This document shows, piece by piece, positions 23,904 to 32,469 of a stretch of DNA of 64,000 nucleotides (the stretch's first letter is position 1; every line of letters begins with the position of its first letter). Location: the NCBI GenBank assembly GCA_965216695.1, contig OZ244212.1:868001-932000 (forward strand), written 5' to 3'. The DNA comes from G965216695 sp965216695. GTDB taxonomy: Bacteria; Pseudomonadota; Gammaproteobacteria; Pseudomonadales; Azotimanducaceae. The notes under the pieces are model-generated. The model was not told the DNA's origin and did not search any database. It worked only from the letters and a program-made list of their open reading frames with translations. The position numbers and the translations under genes were made by a program.

Positions 23904-26013
23904 TACGCGCCCTCACCAGCAACAGACTGCGGTTGTCCTGCACAACCGCGCAGAAACCCTCTGCAACCACGGTGGTGGTCTGTGCCTCGACAATCAACGC
24001 AGGCCCCTGAATGCGATCGCCAACGTTGAGCGCGTCGCGCGGATAGACGCCCGCGCTGACCTTCGCGGGGCCTTGCACCAGATCTACGTTGCGCGACGCC
24101 GCGCGAACCGGCGTGCCGTCCAATTGCATCGCACACTGCACGCCGGCATTCGGGGGCGTGCGTGCAGCGAGCGAAAAACTCAGTATCTCCAGGTCCAGAT
24201 CCGGAATCACCCTGTGATACAGCGCTTCGTATGCACGCTCGAACGCAGTGCGCAGCTCGTCACGCCAAAGCCCCGAACCCTCGCTATTGCTTGCGTCGGG
24301 AATCGGAGGTAGATCCACCGCAATTTCGTATCCCTGTCCCAGGTACCTCATGTAGGCTCGCGCATCAACCTGCAAATTCAGCGTGTCGCGCTCAGTCTGT
24401 ACAAACGCCTGTTCCACCACCGCCACCGCTTCGCTGCGCAACGCCTGCACGATGCGCCGGACGTCAGTCAGCTGTAGTTCCGACAGACGGCTGTACCGGC
24501 TTCGGACCACTTCGTACGAGACCGGTGCCAACAGAAACCCCACTGCTGAGCCGACACCAGCACTTTCCGGAACGACTACGCGCTCGACATCGAGCGCTTG
24601 CGCCAGAGAACACGCATGCAGCGGCGCCGCACCTCCGAACGCAATTAACGTGCGACCCGCAGACGTCGTGCCCCATTCCGACGCATGGGCACGCGCGGCC
24701 GCCGCCATGTTCTCGTCCACCACGCGGGCCACCGCTGTCGCGGCCTGGGTCGTATCGAGCCCTAGTGGTTGGGCAACGTCGTCATCCAGCGCTTGCCACG
24801 CGGCCCCCAGATCCAGTGCAAGCGCGCCACCGGCAAACCACTCGGCGTCGATTCGTCCCATCGTCACATCGGCATCCGTTACCGTAGCGCGCCGGCCGTC
24901 ACGACCGTAGCAGGCCGGCCCGGGTTCAGAACCCGCGCTGTCCGGGCCCACCTGCAATCGCCCCAGACGATCCACGTGCGCGATGGAACCGCCCCCGGCG
25001 CCGATCTCGACCATTTCGATGACCGGGATGCGTACCGGCAGCCCACTGCCCTTGCGAAATCGATAGGTTCGATCCACTTCGAACGCCCGGGAAACAACCG
25101 GCGCGCCCTCGTTGATCAGGCATATCTTGGCTGTCGTACCGCCCATATCGAACGACAGAACGTCGGGCAGCGTCATGCTCACCGCGAGGTGCGCGGCAAG
25201 GATCGCACCACCTGCCGGGCCGGATTCAACCAGACGGATCGGCTGCTCCTTCGCCGTTGCAAGCGTCGTAAGACCGCCACCGGAGGTCATCAGCAGAACC
25301 GGCGCATCGATTCCCATCCGCTTCAGGCGGTGCTCCAGGCTCTGCAGATATCGGCCCATTAGAGGCTTCACGTAGGCGTTAGCAGTCGCCGTGGACAAGC
25401 GTTCGTATTCGCGAATTTCCGGACAAACCACACAGGAACAGGTGATCGACAGTTTGGGAAGCGCCTCCCCGATCAGCTCCGCGGTACGCAGTTCGTGCGC
25501 TGGATTCGCATAGGAGTGCAGGTAGCCGATCGTGACACTGTCGACCCCGGCCGCGTCCAGCACGCCGATCGCATCACGCACTGAAGCTTCGTCGAGCGGG
25601 CGCAGCACATCACCATCCGCGGCGACTCGCTCTGCAATGGCCAGCCTTAGCTCCCGGGGCACCAGCGGCGCGGGCCGGTGCGCATTCAGATCGTACTGCT
25701 CGAAACGGTTCTCCAGCGCCATCTCCAGCACATCCCGATGACCAGACGTCGTCAACAGCGCAGTGCGAGCGCCACGCCGTTCGATCAGCGCGTTTGTGGC
25801 AAGCGTTGTCCCGTGCAGCACCAGTCGGGTCTGGTCTGCCTGTCTACCGGCCCGCGCGAGCACATCGCGCACTCCGTGCTCTACCGCGACTGCGGGATCA
25901 TCGTGGGTTGTCAGCAGCTTGGCTGTGGTGGTGGCAGCCTCCCCATCCACAGCCAGCACAACGTCGGTGAACGTACCGCCAATGTCGACGGCTAGCCGGT
26001 GCGGGCGCGTCAT
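23896..26013 (-). CDS. hyuA: hydantoinase A / oxoprolinase-family ATP-binding subunit
   Basis: 705 residues. It opens with LAVDIGGTFTDVVLAVDG, the actin-like ATPase phosphate loop. It continues with HGTTLATNALIERRG, DVLSFDMGGTTAKICLI, and EIGAGGGSIAHVDRLGRLQVGPDSAG, which are landmarks of the HyuA family. ATG at 26013 is chosen because it directly precedes the DIGGTFTD strand; the upstream open frame has no family sequence and lies in the transporter gene. It overlaps the transporter stop by 3 bases (ATGA). Substrate class (hydantoin, 5-oxoproline, acetone) cannot be decided. Confidence 0.9.
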   Translation of the reverse strand: MTRPHRLAVDIGGTFTDVVLAVDGEAATTTAKLLTTHDDPAVAVEHGVRDVLARAGRQADQTRLVLHGTTLATNALIERRGARTALLTTSGHRDVLEMALENRFEQYDLNAHRPAPLVPRELRLAIAERVAADGDVLRPLDEASVRDAIGVLDAAGVDSVTIGYLHSYANPAHELRTAELIGEALPKLSITCSCVVCPEIREYERLSTATANAYVKPLMGRYLQSLEHRLKRMGIDAPVLLMTSGGGLTTLATAKEQPIRLVESGPAGGAILAAHLAVSMTLPDVLSFDMGGTTAKICLINEGAPVVSRAFEVDRTYRFRKGSGLPVRIPVIEMVEIGAGGGSIAHVDRLGRLQVGPDSAGSEPGPACYGRDGRRATVTDADVTMGRIDAEWFAGGALALDLGAAWQALDDDVAQPLGLDTTQAATAVARVVDENMAAAARAHASEWGTTSAGRTLIAFGGAAPLHACSLAQALDVERVVVPESAGVGSAVGFLLAPVSYEVVRSRYSRLSELQLTDVRRIVQALRSEAVAVVEQAFVQTERDTLNLQVDARAYMRYLGQGYEIAVDLPPIPDASNSEGSGLWRDELRTAFERAYEALYHRVIPDLDLEILSFSLAARTPPNAGVQCAMQLDGTPVRAASRNVDLVQGPAKVSAGVYPRDALNVGDRIQGPALIVEAQTTTVVAEGFCAVVQDNRSLLLVRARNG

Positions 26014-27263
26014 CGCGCGCTCCCGTCTGAACCATTGGTCGCCGATACGTCCGTCGGTGTTTCCACGGCATGCGCCGAAACGTGCCAGAGGCGGCTCAGC
26101 ATCGTAACCACCAACACCACCACCGCCATCGACGCCCCCGACACCGCGATGGCAGTACGGGCCCCGAAGTGCTCCACCAGATACCCGCTCAATAAGGCCC
26201 CGATCGGACCCGCACCCATGAACGCGAATGCGAAGAAACTCATCACGCGGCCGCGCTGCTCGGGCGGTGCAAGTTCCTGCATCATCGACCGCGACATCGG
26301 CATCGCCACACCGCCGCACACGCCCCACAGGAAGAAAAACAGCACCGCGAGCGGCCAGCTGTTCACGACGCCGACGCACATCAGTGCAATGGCGCCAATC
26401 GCATGGGCCAGCAAAAGCGCCCGGCCCGGCCGCGTAATATCGCCTAGCCGAAGGAGCAGCAACAACGTCAACACCATGCCAATGGAGTTACTGGCATTCA
26501 TCAGCGACAGATCGCTGGCGCCGCCGCCGTACACGTCGCGCACCAGCAATGGCGCACTGACGATGTACGACCCCATGAAAAACAACGCCATGGCCACATT
26601 CTGCAGCGCCACCACGCGCATTGTCGGCGAGCCGAGAACCGTGCGCGCGCCTTCCGCAATCGACGTCCAAAGCCGCTGACGCTTCGCCTGCGGATTGCGC
26701 GCGTGGGAGATGCGCGAGAACCCGAATACGCCGGACCAAAGAATCAGGGCCTGCCCGAATAGTATCGGTATGGGGCCAACCCGATCCGCCAGTGACGCAA
26801 GTCCAAAGCCGATGATCTGTGCCCCGAACTGGATCAGCGTGGTGAGCATCACGGCCCGCTGCAACCGCTCGCCTGCCACCTGATTGAGCAGCCCGTCGCG
26901 CGCCGGTGTTACGAAAGCCTGGGCACACCCCATCACAACGGCATAGGCCAGCATGGTCTCGTACGTGAGCCGCTGGCTCCAGATGAGCCACATCAGCAGC
27001 AAGGGCGCCAGACCCGCTACCGTTTGTGCAATCATCGCAACGTTGCGCCCGCCAACCCGGTCGGCAATGCTGCCGCCCACCAGAATCAGCGCCGTGCCGG
27101 GCAACAGCATCGCCATCTGCGCGAGCCCGACCTTCTCCGCTGGTTGTCCCAGCACCATGGTTACCAACCACGCGAACAGCACCGCCTGCACGCCGAACGC
27201 GAAGAACCAGGTGCCGGTGCCGAACATGTACAGGTGGAGGGGTCGCATTGCCAGACGGTCCAC
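26010..27263 (-). CDS. MFS transporter, part of the hyu operon
   Basis: 417 residues, twelve hydrophobic segments. Conserved features include GGSIADRVGGRNVAMIAQ after TM2 and PMSRSMMQELAPPEQRGRVMSF, both typical of the enterobactin-exporter-like branch of the family. The GTG start shares one base with the preceding stop; the internal ATG at 27248 is an alternative. Its position directly before hyuA/hyuB suggests uptake or export of the hydantoinase substrate or product. Confidence 0.82.
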   Translation of the reverse strand: MDRLAMRPLHLYMFGTGTWFFAFGVQAVLFAWLVTMVLGQPAEKVGLAQMAMLLPGTALILVGGSIADRVGGRNVAMIAQTVAGLAPLLLMWLIWSQRLTYETMLAYAVVMGCAQAFVTPARDGLLNQVAGERLQRAVMLTTLIQFGAQIIGFGLASLADRVGPIPILFGQALILWSGVFGFSRISHARNPQAKRQRLWTSIAEGARTVLGSPTMRVVALQNVAMALFFMGSYIVSAPLLVRDVYGGGASDLSLMNASNSIGMVLTLLLLLRLGDITRPGRALLLAHAIGAIALMCVGVVNSWPLAVLFFFLWGVCGGVAMPMSRSMMQELAPPEQRGRVMSFFAFAFMGAGPIGALLSGYLVEHFGARTAIAVSGASMAVVVLVVTMLSRLWHVSAHAVETPTDVSATNGSDGSAR

Positions 27264-27613
27264 TAACGCCCGTTGTTGCGAGACGTCGCGGTCGAATACA
27301 ACTCCAGGCGTCGCCCGGTGTCCATCAGGCCGATCAGCATCAGTTCCGAACCCGCGGAACTGTCTTCCACCGGCACGCCGTCAATGGCTACCACGATCGC
27401 CCCGTCGTGAACCCGTTGGCCAGGACCGTCGTGATCGACCTCAATCCGATAGCCCACAAAGCGGCCGTCCTGAACCGCCCTCGCGTACCGGATCCCTGGT
27501 CCGGCTACATGCCATTCGATCGCGGCACCTGAGGGCGATACGACCGTGCGGTACAGCCACGCTCCACCCGCAAGCAGGGCGAGCGCCACCAGTAGAACCG
27601 CCGTTCGTGTCAT
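27263..27613 (-). CDS. membrane-anchored PDZ-like (GspC-like) protein
   Basis: 116 residues. One N-terminal anchor (TAVLLVALALLAGGAWLYRTVV) precedes a small domain. RFVGYRIEVDHDGPGQRVHD, then AIVVAIDGVPVEDSSAGSEL and LIGLMDTGRRLELY resemble the PDZ-like domain of the type II secretion protein GspC. No other secretion genes are nearby. The stop overlaps the transporter's start by one base, making it the first gene of the hyu operon. Confidence 0.55.
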   Translation of the reverse strand: MTRTAVLLVALALLAGGAWLYRTVVSPSGAAIEWHVAGPGIRYARAVQDGRFVGYRIEVDHDGPGQRVHDGAIVVAIDGVPVEDSSAGSELMLIGLMDTGRRLELYSTATSRNNGR

Positions 27614-27642
27614 CCGCAAAGCTCCCACCGAATCCCAGAGCG

Positions 27643-27680
27643 CCCAGGGCCTAGTCCCAGGGCCTTCCCAGGGCCTAGTA
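27643..27680. repeat. Short direct repeat upstream of the hyu operon
   Basis: CCCAGGGCCTAGT occurs twice (27643-27655, 27668-27680) with a partial copy, CCCAGGGCCTT, between. It lies in the upstream region of the PDZ-like gene and could be a tandem binding site or slippage product. Confidence 0.4.
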
Positions 27681-27787
27681 TAGTCCCCTCACGCCTCCAG
27701 CCGGCCTCGGACGCACATACCGCGGTTCAGGGTCGACGGCCGAGCCTACAACCACGCCCAGCCGGACCCACCACCCGGCGTGGGGCG

Positions 27788-28408
27788 TCAGGCGTCCGCC
27801 ATCTCGAACGCAATCCGATGCACCACGTCGTGCACCGGCACGGCTTCGCCATTCACCACCTTTGGCTTGTATTTGAAGCGCAGCACAGCGTCGAGCGCGG
27901 CATCGTCGAAGACCGATCGCGGCTCGGCTTCGATCACAATCGGATTCACGACCCGCCCACGCGCATCAACGGTGAATTTCACAATCACGTACCCTTCAAT
28001 GCTGCGCTGGACCGCTCGTCGCGGATATTGGGGCGTTACCTTTACGAGTGCGAGCGGCCCGCCGTCCGCCATCGCACGACCGATGTCCAGAGCGTGATCA
28101 TCAAGCGGTCCCGGATCCGTGATCACCACCTCCGTGTACCCGCCGCCCGAGTGGTCCACAACCTGCTCGAGTTCTGAATCCGGGGGCGGCTCAATCCTGG
28201 GTGGTTCAGGAGGCGGCGGTGGCGATGGCGGTTCCCCGAGTTCCGGTAGCCGCACGTAGTCCACAGGGATCAGAGGTGGCGGGTCGTTCAATTGCACCTC
28301 TGGATCGTCGATAAAGCCCTGCATCAGCAGAAGCAAGGCCAGCGTCGTTCCCACACCCAGCGACGTCGCCACCAGAATGCGGGCCGCAGAAACCCATTGG
28401 ATGTTCAC
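27788..28408 (-). CDS. TonB-like energy transducer
   Basis: 206 residues. It has an N-terminal anchor (ILVATSLGVGTTLALLLLMQG), then a proline-rich spacer (GEPPSPPPPPEPPRIEPPPD). A C-terminal TonB domain follows (KVTPQYPRRAVQRSIEGYVIV, FTVDARGRVVNPIVIEAEP, ALDAVLRFKYKP). It spans the periplasm and drives outer-membrane receptors. It is 39 bases downstream of the M56-peptidase gene, which carries its own TonB_C domain, and appears to be the third gene of the BlaI operon. No ExbB/ExbD genes are seen here. Confidence 0.85.
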   Translation of the reverse strand: MNIQWVSAARILVATSLGVGTTLALLLLMQGFIDDPEVQLNDPPPLIPVDYVRLPELGEPPSPPPPPEPPRIEPPPDSELEQVVDHSGGGYTEVVITDPGPLDDHALDIGRAMADGGPLALVKVTPQYPRRAVQRSIEGYVIVKFTVDARGRVVNPIVIEAEPRSVFDDAALDAVLRFKYKPKVVNGEAVPVHDVVHRIAFEMADA

Positions 28409-28447
28409 AATAAACCTCCATATAGAAACTAATTGATTGATTTTTAA

Positions 28448-29893
28448 CTAGATATCGCTTTCGAGCCGAAATCGATACCGTCGAAGGACCGGAACCGAAG
28501 GCGGTCCCGTCGCGCGTAGCGCAGCGCGAGCACTCCAGCCAGGCGCATCGCGAACGCGTTCGAAGTGCACGCGCTCGAGCGATCGCACCACTGCATGCGT
28601 AAACTCCGGATGGCGCTCGGGATTGAGGACCCGTACACGACTGACTGATCCGTCGGCTGCTACCGAGAAGTACACCTCCACGTCCGCCTCCACCGCAGCG
28701 CGCAGCGCCGCCCCTGGATAAATCGGCGGCGCTTCCCGACCCGACGGACGCATTCCCAGCCGGTCGGTGTGGGGCGTCTGGGTCCAACGAACCCGCGGAA
28801 TCAACGACTCGCCAGACGAGTTCCTCTCTTGCGCCGCCTTCGACGAAGACGCCATTGGCGCTATCAGCTGTCGGCCGCCATCTGTGGGCGGCGCTATTGC
28901 GACCGGCTTTACCCCGGTTGCGACCAGTACTGTCAACGTAACACCAACGAGCACGCGATTAGCAGCGATCCGGTCGGCGCCGAGAACGCGTGGCAACAGG
29001 AAACGGGCGATGCGCCGTTCGAGGTGCGAGCCGTGCGCGCCCGGAAGATCACTCAGATCCGGATTGTCCCGCAGCTGCTCCGTACGCGCAGCACGGGCAC
29101 GCGCAATCTGTACAACTGCAAGCACCGCCGACCAGTACTGCACGTCGCGTTCGAGCAACGCCGCAGCCTGATCGTCACAGCTTTCCTCAATGGCGGCTTC
29201 AAAACGATCGACAAGCCACCGCAGCCACGGCATCCACCAATACAGCGCAGCCACACAACGGGCGCCGGCCAGCCAGCGATCGTCGTGGCGTTGCACGTGC
29301 ACGATTTCGTGCGCAAGCACCGCCCGCAGATGATCCGTGTGCAGCAGACGCCACTCTCGAGGTAACACGATTGTGTTTGCGCTGAAGGTACCGGCACAGG
29401 GCTCCCGGCCCGCACGCAGCTGAACAGGCGCACCCAGACCCGCCAGACGCCTTGTGTCGCGCAACAACTCGCCGATCCGGGCCCGCTCGCAGTTTTCCGC
29501 GACCGGGTCAATTACCGGCAGTTCCGCCAGACACCGCGCCTGGTCCCGATACCGCATGCCCAGACGACACCAGGCGATCACCGCACCAACACACCATGCA
29601 ACGCCAAGCAACGGAGGCAGCGCGTAACCAAGATCCAGCGGCTGCCACGGATCCGGCATGCCGACGGGAATCTGCCAACTGCCCACACCCAGGAGAACCG
29701 GCAGTGCAGCCATCACTACGAATCCCGAACCGATGAAGGCTCGACGACTGCCTGCACTGCGCGCAAACAGGATGGGCACCAGCGCGGCAATCAGAAGCGA
29801 AATCGCAAGCATGCGGACGATGTCCAGGCCATCCAGATCCAGCGGCTGGATCGTGAACGCGCTGGCACTGGCCGGATCAGTCATTGCCCTCAC
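28448..29893 (-). CDS. BlaR1-like M56 metallopeptidase fused to TonB C-terminal domain
   Basis: 481 residues. There are four hydrophobic segments at the N-terminus (MLAISLLIAALVPILFA, FVVMAALPVLLGVG, LPPLLGVAWCVGAVIAW). The zinc peptidase motif VLAHEIVHVQRHDD follows and, after LYWWMPWL, the third ligand region AIEESCDDQAA. After another helix comes a periplasmic TonB_C-type domain (PIYPGAALRAAVEADVEVYFSVA, VVRSLERVHFERV). Penicillin-binding sensor domains of true BlaR1 are absent. It overlaps the regulator gene by 17 bases, the usual arrangement for BlaI repressor cleavage. The trigger is unknown. Confidence 0.88.
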   Translation of the reverse strand: MRAMTDPASASAFTIQPLDLDGLDIVRMLAISLLIAALVPILFARSAGSRRAFIGSGFVVMAALPVLLGVGSWQIPVGMPDPWQPLDLGYALPPLLGVAWCVGAVIAWCRLGMRYRDQARCLAELPVIDPVAENCERARIGELLRDTRRLAGLGAPVQLRAGREPCAGTFSANTIVLPREWRLLHTDHLRAVLAHEIVHVQRHDDRWLAGARCVAALYWWMPWLRWLVDRFEAAIEESCDDQAAALLERDVQYWSAVLAVVQIARARAARTEQLRDNPDLSDLPGAHGSHLERRIARFLLPRVLGADRIAANRVLVGVTLTVLVATGVKPVAIAPPTDGGRQLIAPMASSSKAAQERNSSGESLIPRVRWTQTPHTDRLGMRPSGREAPPIYPGAALRAAVEADVEVYFSVAADGSVSRVRVLNPERHPEFTHAVVRSLERVHFERVRDAPGWSARAALRATGPPSVPVLRRYRFRLESDI

Positions 29894-30275
29894 GCCGCGC
29901 TTTCAACTCGTCGACGAGCGTGCTCAGCGTCTCCAGATCGGCCGCATCCAGATTGTCACCCTCGCGCCCCAGCAGATGCACGAACGCATCGCGCGGAGAA
30001 TCCCCAAAGAACGTCGAGAGCAGCCGGTGCCATGCACTCGCGCGCGCGTCCTCCGCCGCCACAATCGGCTCGTAAAGGTACTTAGCGCCCTCGCGCCGGA
30101 ACCGAACATGCCCCTTGTCCAGGAGCTTCTGCAGCAGCGCTCGAACCGCGGAGTAGCTGGGTGCATCCGGAATACTCTGGTGAATGACCCGCGCTGAGGC
30201 CTCCCCGTGCAGATACAACACATCCATGATCTGCCGCTCTCGCCGGGTTAGATGAAGATGGTCGTCGTGGGTCAT
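29877..30275 (-). CDS. BlaI/MecI-family transcriptional repressor
   Basis: 132 residues: a winged helix (LTRRERQIMDVLYLHGEASAR, SAVRALLQKLLDKGHVRFRREG) and the dimerisation tail (FLSTLVDELKARREGND-like end). BlaI-type repressors bind palindromic operators and are removed when the partner M56 peptidase is activated. The start is preceded by a pair of inverted TAGCAT motifs. No beta-lactamase gene is in the operon; the output here is the TonB genes. Confidence 0.9.
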   Translation of the reverse strand: MTHDDHLHLTRRERQIMDVLYLHGEASARVIHQSIPDAPSYSAVRALLQKLLDKGHVRFRREGAKYLYEPIVAAEDARASAWHRLLSTFFGDSPRDAFVHLLGREGDNLDAADLETLSTLVDELKARREGND

Positions 30276-30291
30276 CGCGCGCCTCCGAGCG

Positions 30292-30331
30292 TAATGCTAT
30301 TTTTCTAGCATATGCTGCTTTTTTAGCATTA
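30292..30331. promoter_or_regulatory. Palindromic operator upstream of the blaI-type gene
   Basis: TAATGCTA at 30292-30299 and TAGCATTA at 30324-30331 are perfect inverse copies bracketing an inner TAGCATATGCT palindrome (30306-30316). This AT-rich array sits directly upstream of the repressor start, where autoregulation would occur. A likely -10/-35 overlaps it but cannot be fixed by eye. Confidence 0.65.
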
Positions 30332-30368
30332 CTGCTGCGCGATTGCAAGCTCGAGCCGCCGGCGTGGC

Positions 30369-31610
30369 TCAGCCGCCGGCGTCCGTGTTCCCCCTCAGGT
30401 CGGGCGCGTGATGCGACGGCATAGCTGCGGCGCCGTCGCTCTGCTCGCTCAACGCGGCCCGGGCCCGGTCGTTTGCCATGATCTTGGCCAGCACTGCCTT
30501 CCCGGCGCGCTCAAAGCTGTCCCTGTGTTCAATCACGTATTGCTGGGACTCACGGTAGGCATCGAGCATCCCATTAACTTCGGGCACGACGTACCGCGCC
30601 ACCATGTCCCAACTCCGGCGGGTATTCTCGGGATTCGCCCAGTCGTGCATGAAACCGATCACCGTCCCGAAGCCGCCGGTGATCTCGATCATCCGACGCA
30701 CGGCTGCCGCAAGATCATCGGGCGTGCCGATCACTGACGCGACACCGTCGCCGAACGCGGTTTGCTGAACCGCTTCCTCCGGCGTGGCGAAAGGCTCCGC
30801 GCCCGGACGCATCAACGTTCCCACCGTGTACTCGTTGTGCCAACGAAACAGTCCGTGCTTCGCTTCTTCACACGCTTGTTCGCGCGTTTCCGCGATATGC
30901 CAGGACATCACCACGCGCCAGTCGTTCCTGGATACGCGGTTGCCGTGCTGTGCGGCGGACGCTTCCGCAAACGACCACTGTGTGGGCAGCGCCTGCAAAC
31001 CCGCAGTCGACATCGAGCCGATCGACAACACACCGGTACCGTGCTTACCCGCCAGTTCCATGCCCGACGGACTCACCATAGACGCCACCGCAAACGGCAG
31101 ATCCTGCTGTACCGGCAGTAGCTGCAGACGGGCATCTTTGAGCGTGAACCATTCACTTTCGTGATCGAAGCGTGGTTCACCGGCAAGCAGTCGTCGAATA
31201 ACGCCGATGGCTTCGTCCTGCCGGTCGCGCTGCACCATCGGGTCGATGCCGAGCGTGTAGGCATCGGACGGCAACGCGCCCGGCCCCGAACCGAAGATGA
31301 CCCGCCCGTGGCTCATGTGATCGAGCTGCACGAGACGTTGGGCAACATTGAACGGGTGATGATACGGCAGCGAAATTACGCCCGTCCCAAGCTTGATGCG
31401 GTGGGTGCGCTGCGCAACTGCGGCCAGAAACATTTCCGGCGACGCAATCACCTCCCAGCCCGTGGAGTGATGTTCGCCGCACCAGTACTCGTCGAAACCG
31501 AGTGCATCGAGGTGGGCCGCCAGTTCCACGTCCCGTTGAAACTGCAACGTCGGGTTTTCGCCGATGGGGTGATGGGGCGCTAGAAAGCCGCCAAATCGCA
31601 CTCGTGTCAT
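30369..31610 (-). CDS. LLM-class flavin-dependent monooxygenase (bacterial luciferase-like)
   Basis: 413 residues. The TIM-barrel family signs are GFLAPHHPIGENPTLQFQRDVELA, FDEYWCGEHHSTGWEVIASPEMFLAAVA, then HPFNVAQRLVQLDHMSHGRVIFGSGPG. It resembles limonene/alkane-type monooxygenases using reduced FMN. A partner flavin reductase is not next to it, but a nitroreductase-family gene starts 138 bases away on the other strand and may share the promoter region. Confidence 0.85.
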   Translation of the reverse strand: MTRVRFGGFLAPHHPIGENPTLQFQRDVELAAHLDALGFDEYWCGEHHSTGWEVIASPEMFLAAVAQRTHRIKLGTGVISLPYHHPFNVAQRLVQLDHMSHGRVIFGSGPGALPSDAYTLGIDPMVQRDRQDEAIGVIRRLLAGEPRFDHESEWFTLKDARLQLLPVQQDLPFAVASMVSPSGMELAGKHGTGVLSIGSMSTAGLQALPTQWSFAEASAAQHGNRVSRNDWRVVMSWHIAETREQACEEAKHGLFRWHNEYTVGTLMRPGAEPFATPEEAVQQTAFGDGVASVIGTPDDLAAAVRRMIEITGGFGTVIGFMHDWANPENTRRSWDMVARYVVPEVNGMLDAYRESQQYVIEHRDSFERAGKAVLAKIMANDRARAALSEQSDGAAAMPSHHAPDLRGNTDAGG

Positions 31611-31748
31611 TGTCCCTCCCGGGGTGTTACGTGAGGTTTTTCATGTCTTCCCGTGCATTCTTACACGATCGACAGCGCGTATCAGTCAAGGCTTGCATGT
31701 CACGGCGCATCCGCTATCGTGGCGCCACCCTGCGGAGGAGCGATTGCG

Positions 31749-32408
31749 TTGGACCTGCTCGATGTCATGCGAACCACGTTCGCCGCTCGCGATTTCACCC
31801 CCGACCCCGTGCCGGATTCCGTGATTGCCGAGATCCTCGAAAGCGCGCGCTTTGCACCCAGCGGCGGTAACCGACAGGGATGGAAGGTACTGGTCATCCG
31901 CGACCCCGACACGCGCGCGGTCATCCGTGCGTGCATAGAGCCCACATTCAAGCGCTATGTCGCGCAGGTTGCCGCCGGTGAGGCCCCATGGAACACGATT
32001 CACCCGAGCAACGTGGACCAGGCCACCGTAGACGCCACCGAACTGCCGCCGTTTGTGGACCAGGTGGTGCAAGCGCCCGTGCTGCTGCTGGTGTTTGTCG
32101 ACCTCTCGGTGGTGGCTTCCTTTGACTCGCAGCTGCCGCGCGTAGGTGTCATCTCCGGTGCGTCGGTATACCCGTTCGTATGGAACATTCTGCTCGCAGC
32201 GCGCAACCTGGGCTATGGCGGAACGCTCACCACCTTCGCCGTGGGCCACGAAGCCGAGCTCAAGGCGCACCTGGGTGTGCCCGACGAAAACGCATTTGCG
32301 GCCATGTTGCCAATCGGCAAGCCGGTTAAACAGCTGACCAAACTACGGCGCAAACCGGTGCAGGAGTTTGCCGTATCGGAACGGTGGGACGGCGAACCGT
32401 TGCGCTGA
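31749..32408 (+). CDS. nitroreductase-family flavoprotein
   Basis: 219 residues. It opens with LLDVMRTTFAARDFTPDPVPD, then EILESARFAPSGGNRQGWKVLVIRD, the FMN-binding start of nitroreductases. NILLAARNLGYGGTLTTFA and VPDENAFAAMLPIGKPVK complete the pattern. A TTG at 31749 is preferred: a GGAGGAG ribosome site ends 8 bases upstream and the family pattern starts there. It could reduce flavin for the divergent monooxygenase. Confidence 0.8.
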   Translation: MDLLDVMRTTFAARDFTPDPVPDSVIAEILESARFAPSGGNRQGWKVLVIRDPDTRAVIRACIEPTFKRYVAQVAAGEAPWNTIHPSNVDQATVDATELPPFVDQVVQAPVLLLVFVDLSVVASFDSQLPRVGVISGASVYPFVWNILLAARNLGYGGTLTTFAVGHEAELKAHLGVPDENAFAAMLPIGKPVKQLTKLRRKPVQEFAVSERWDGEPLR

Positions 32409-32469
32409 GAGCGCCGCGCCTCGCCAACAGCCGATTGCCCCGGTTTATAGAACACCCGACTGAAGCGCT

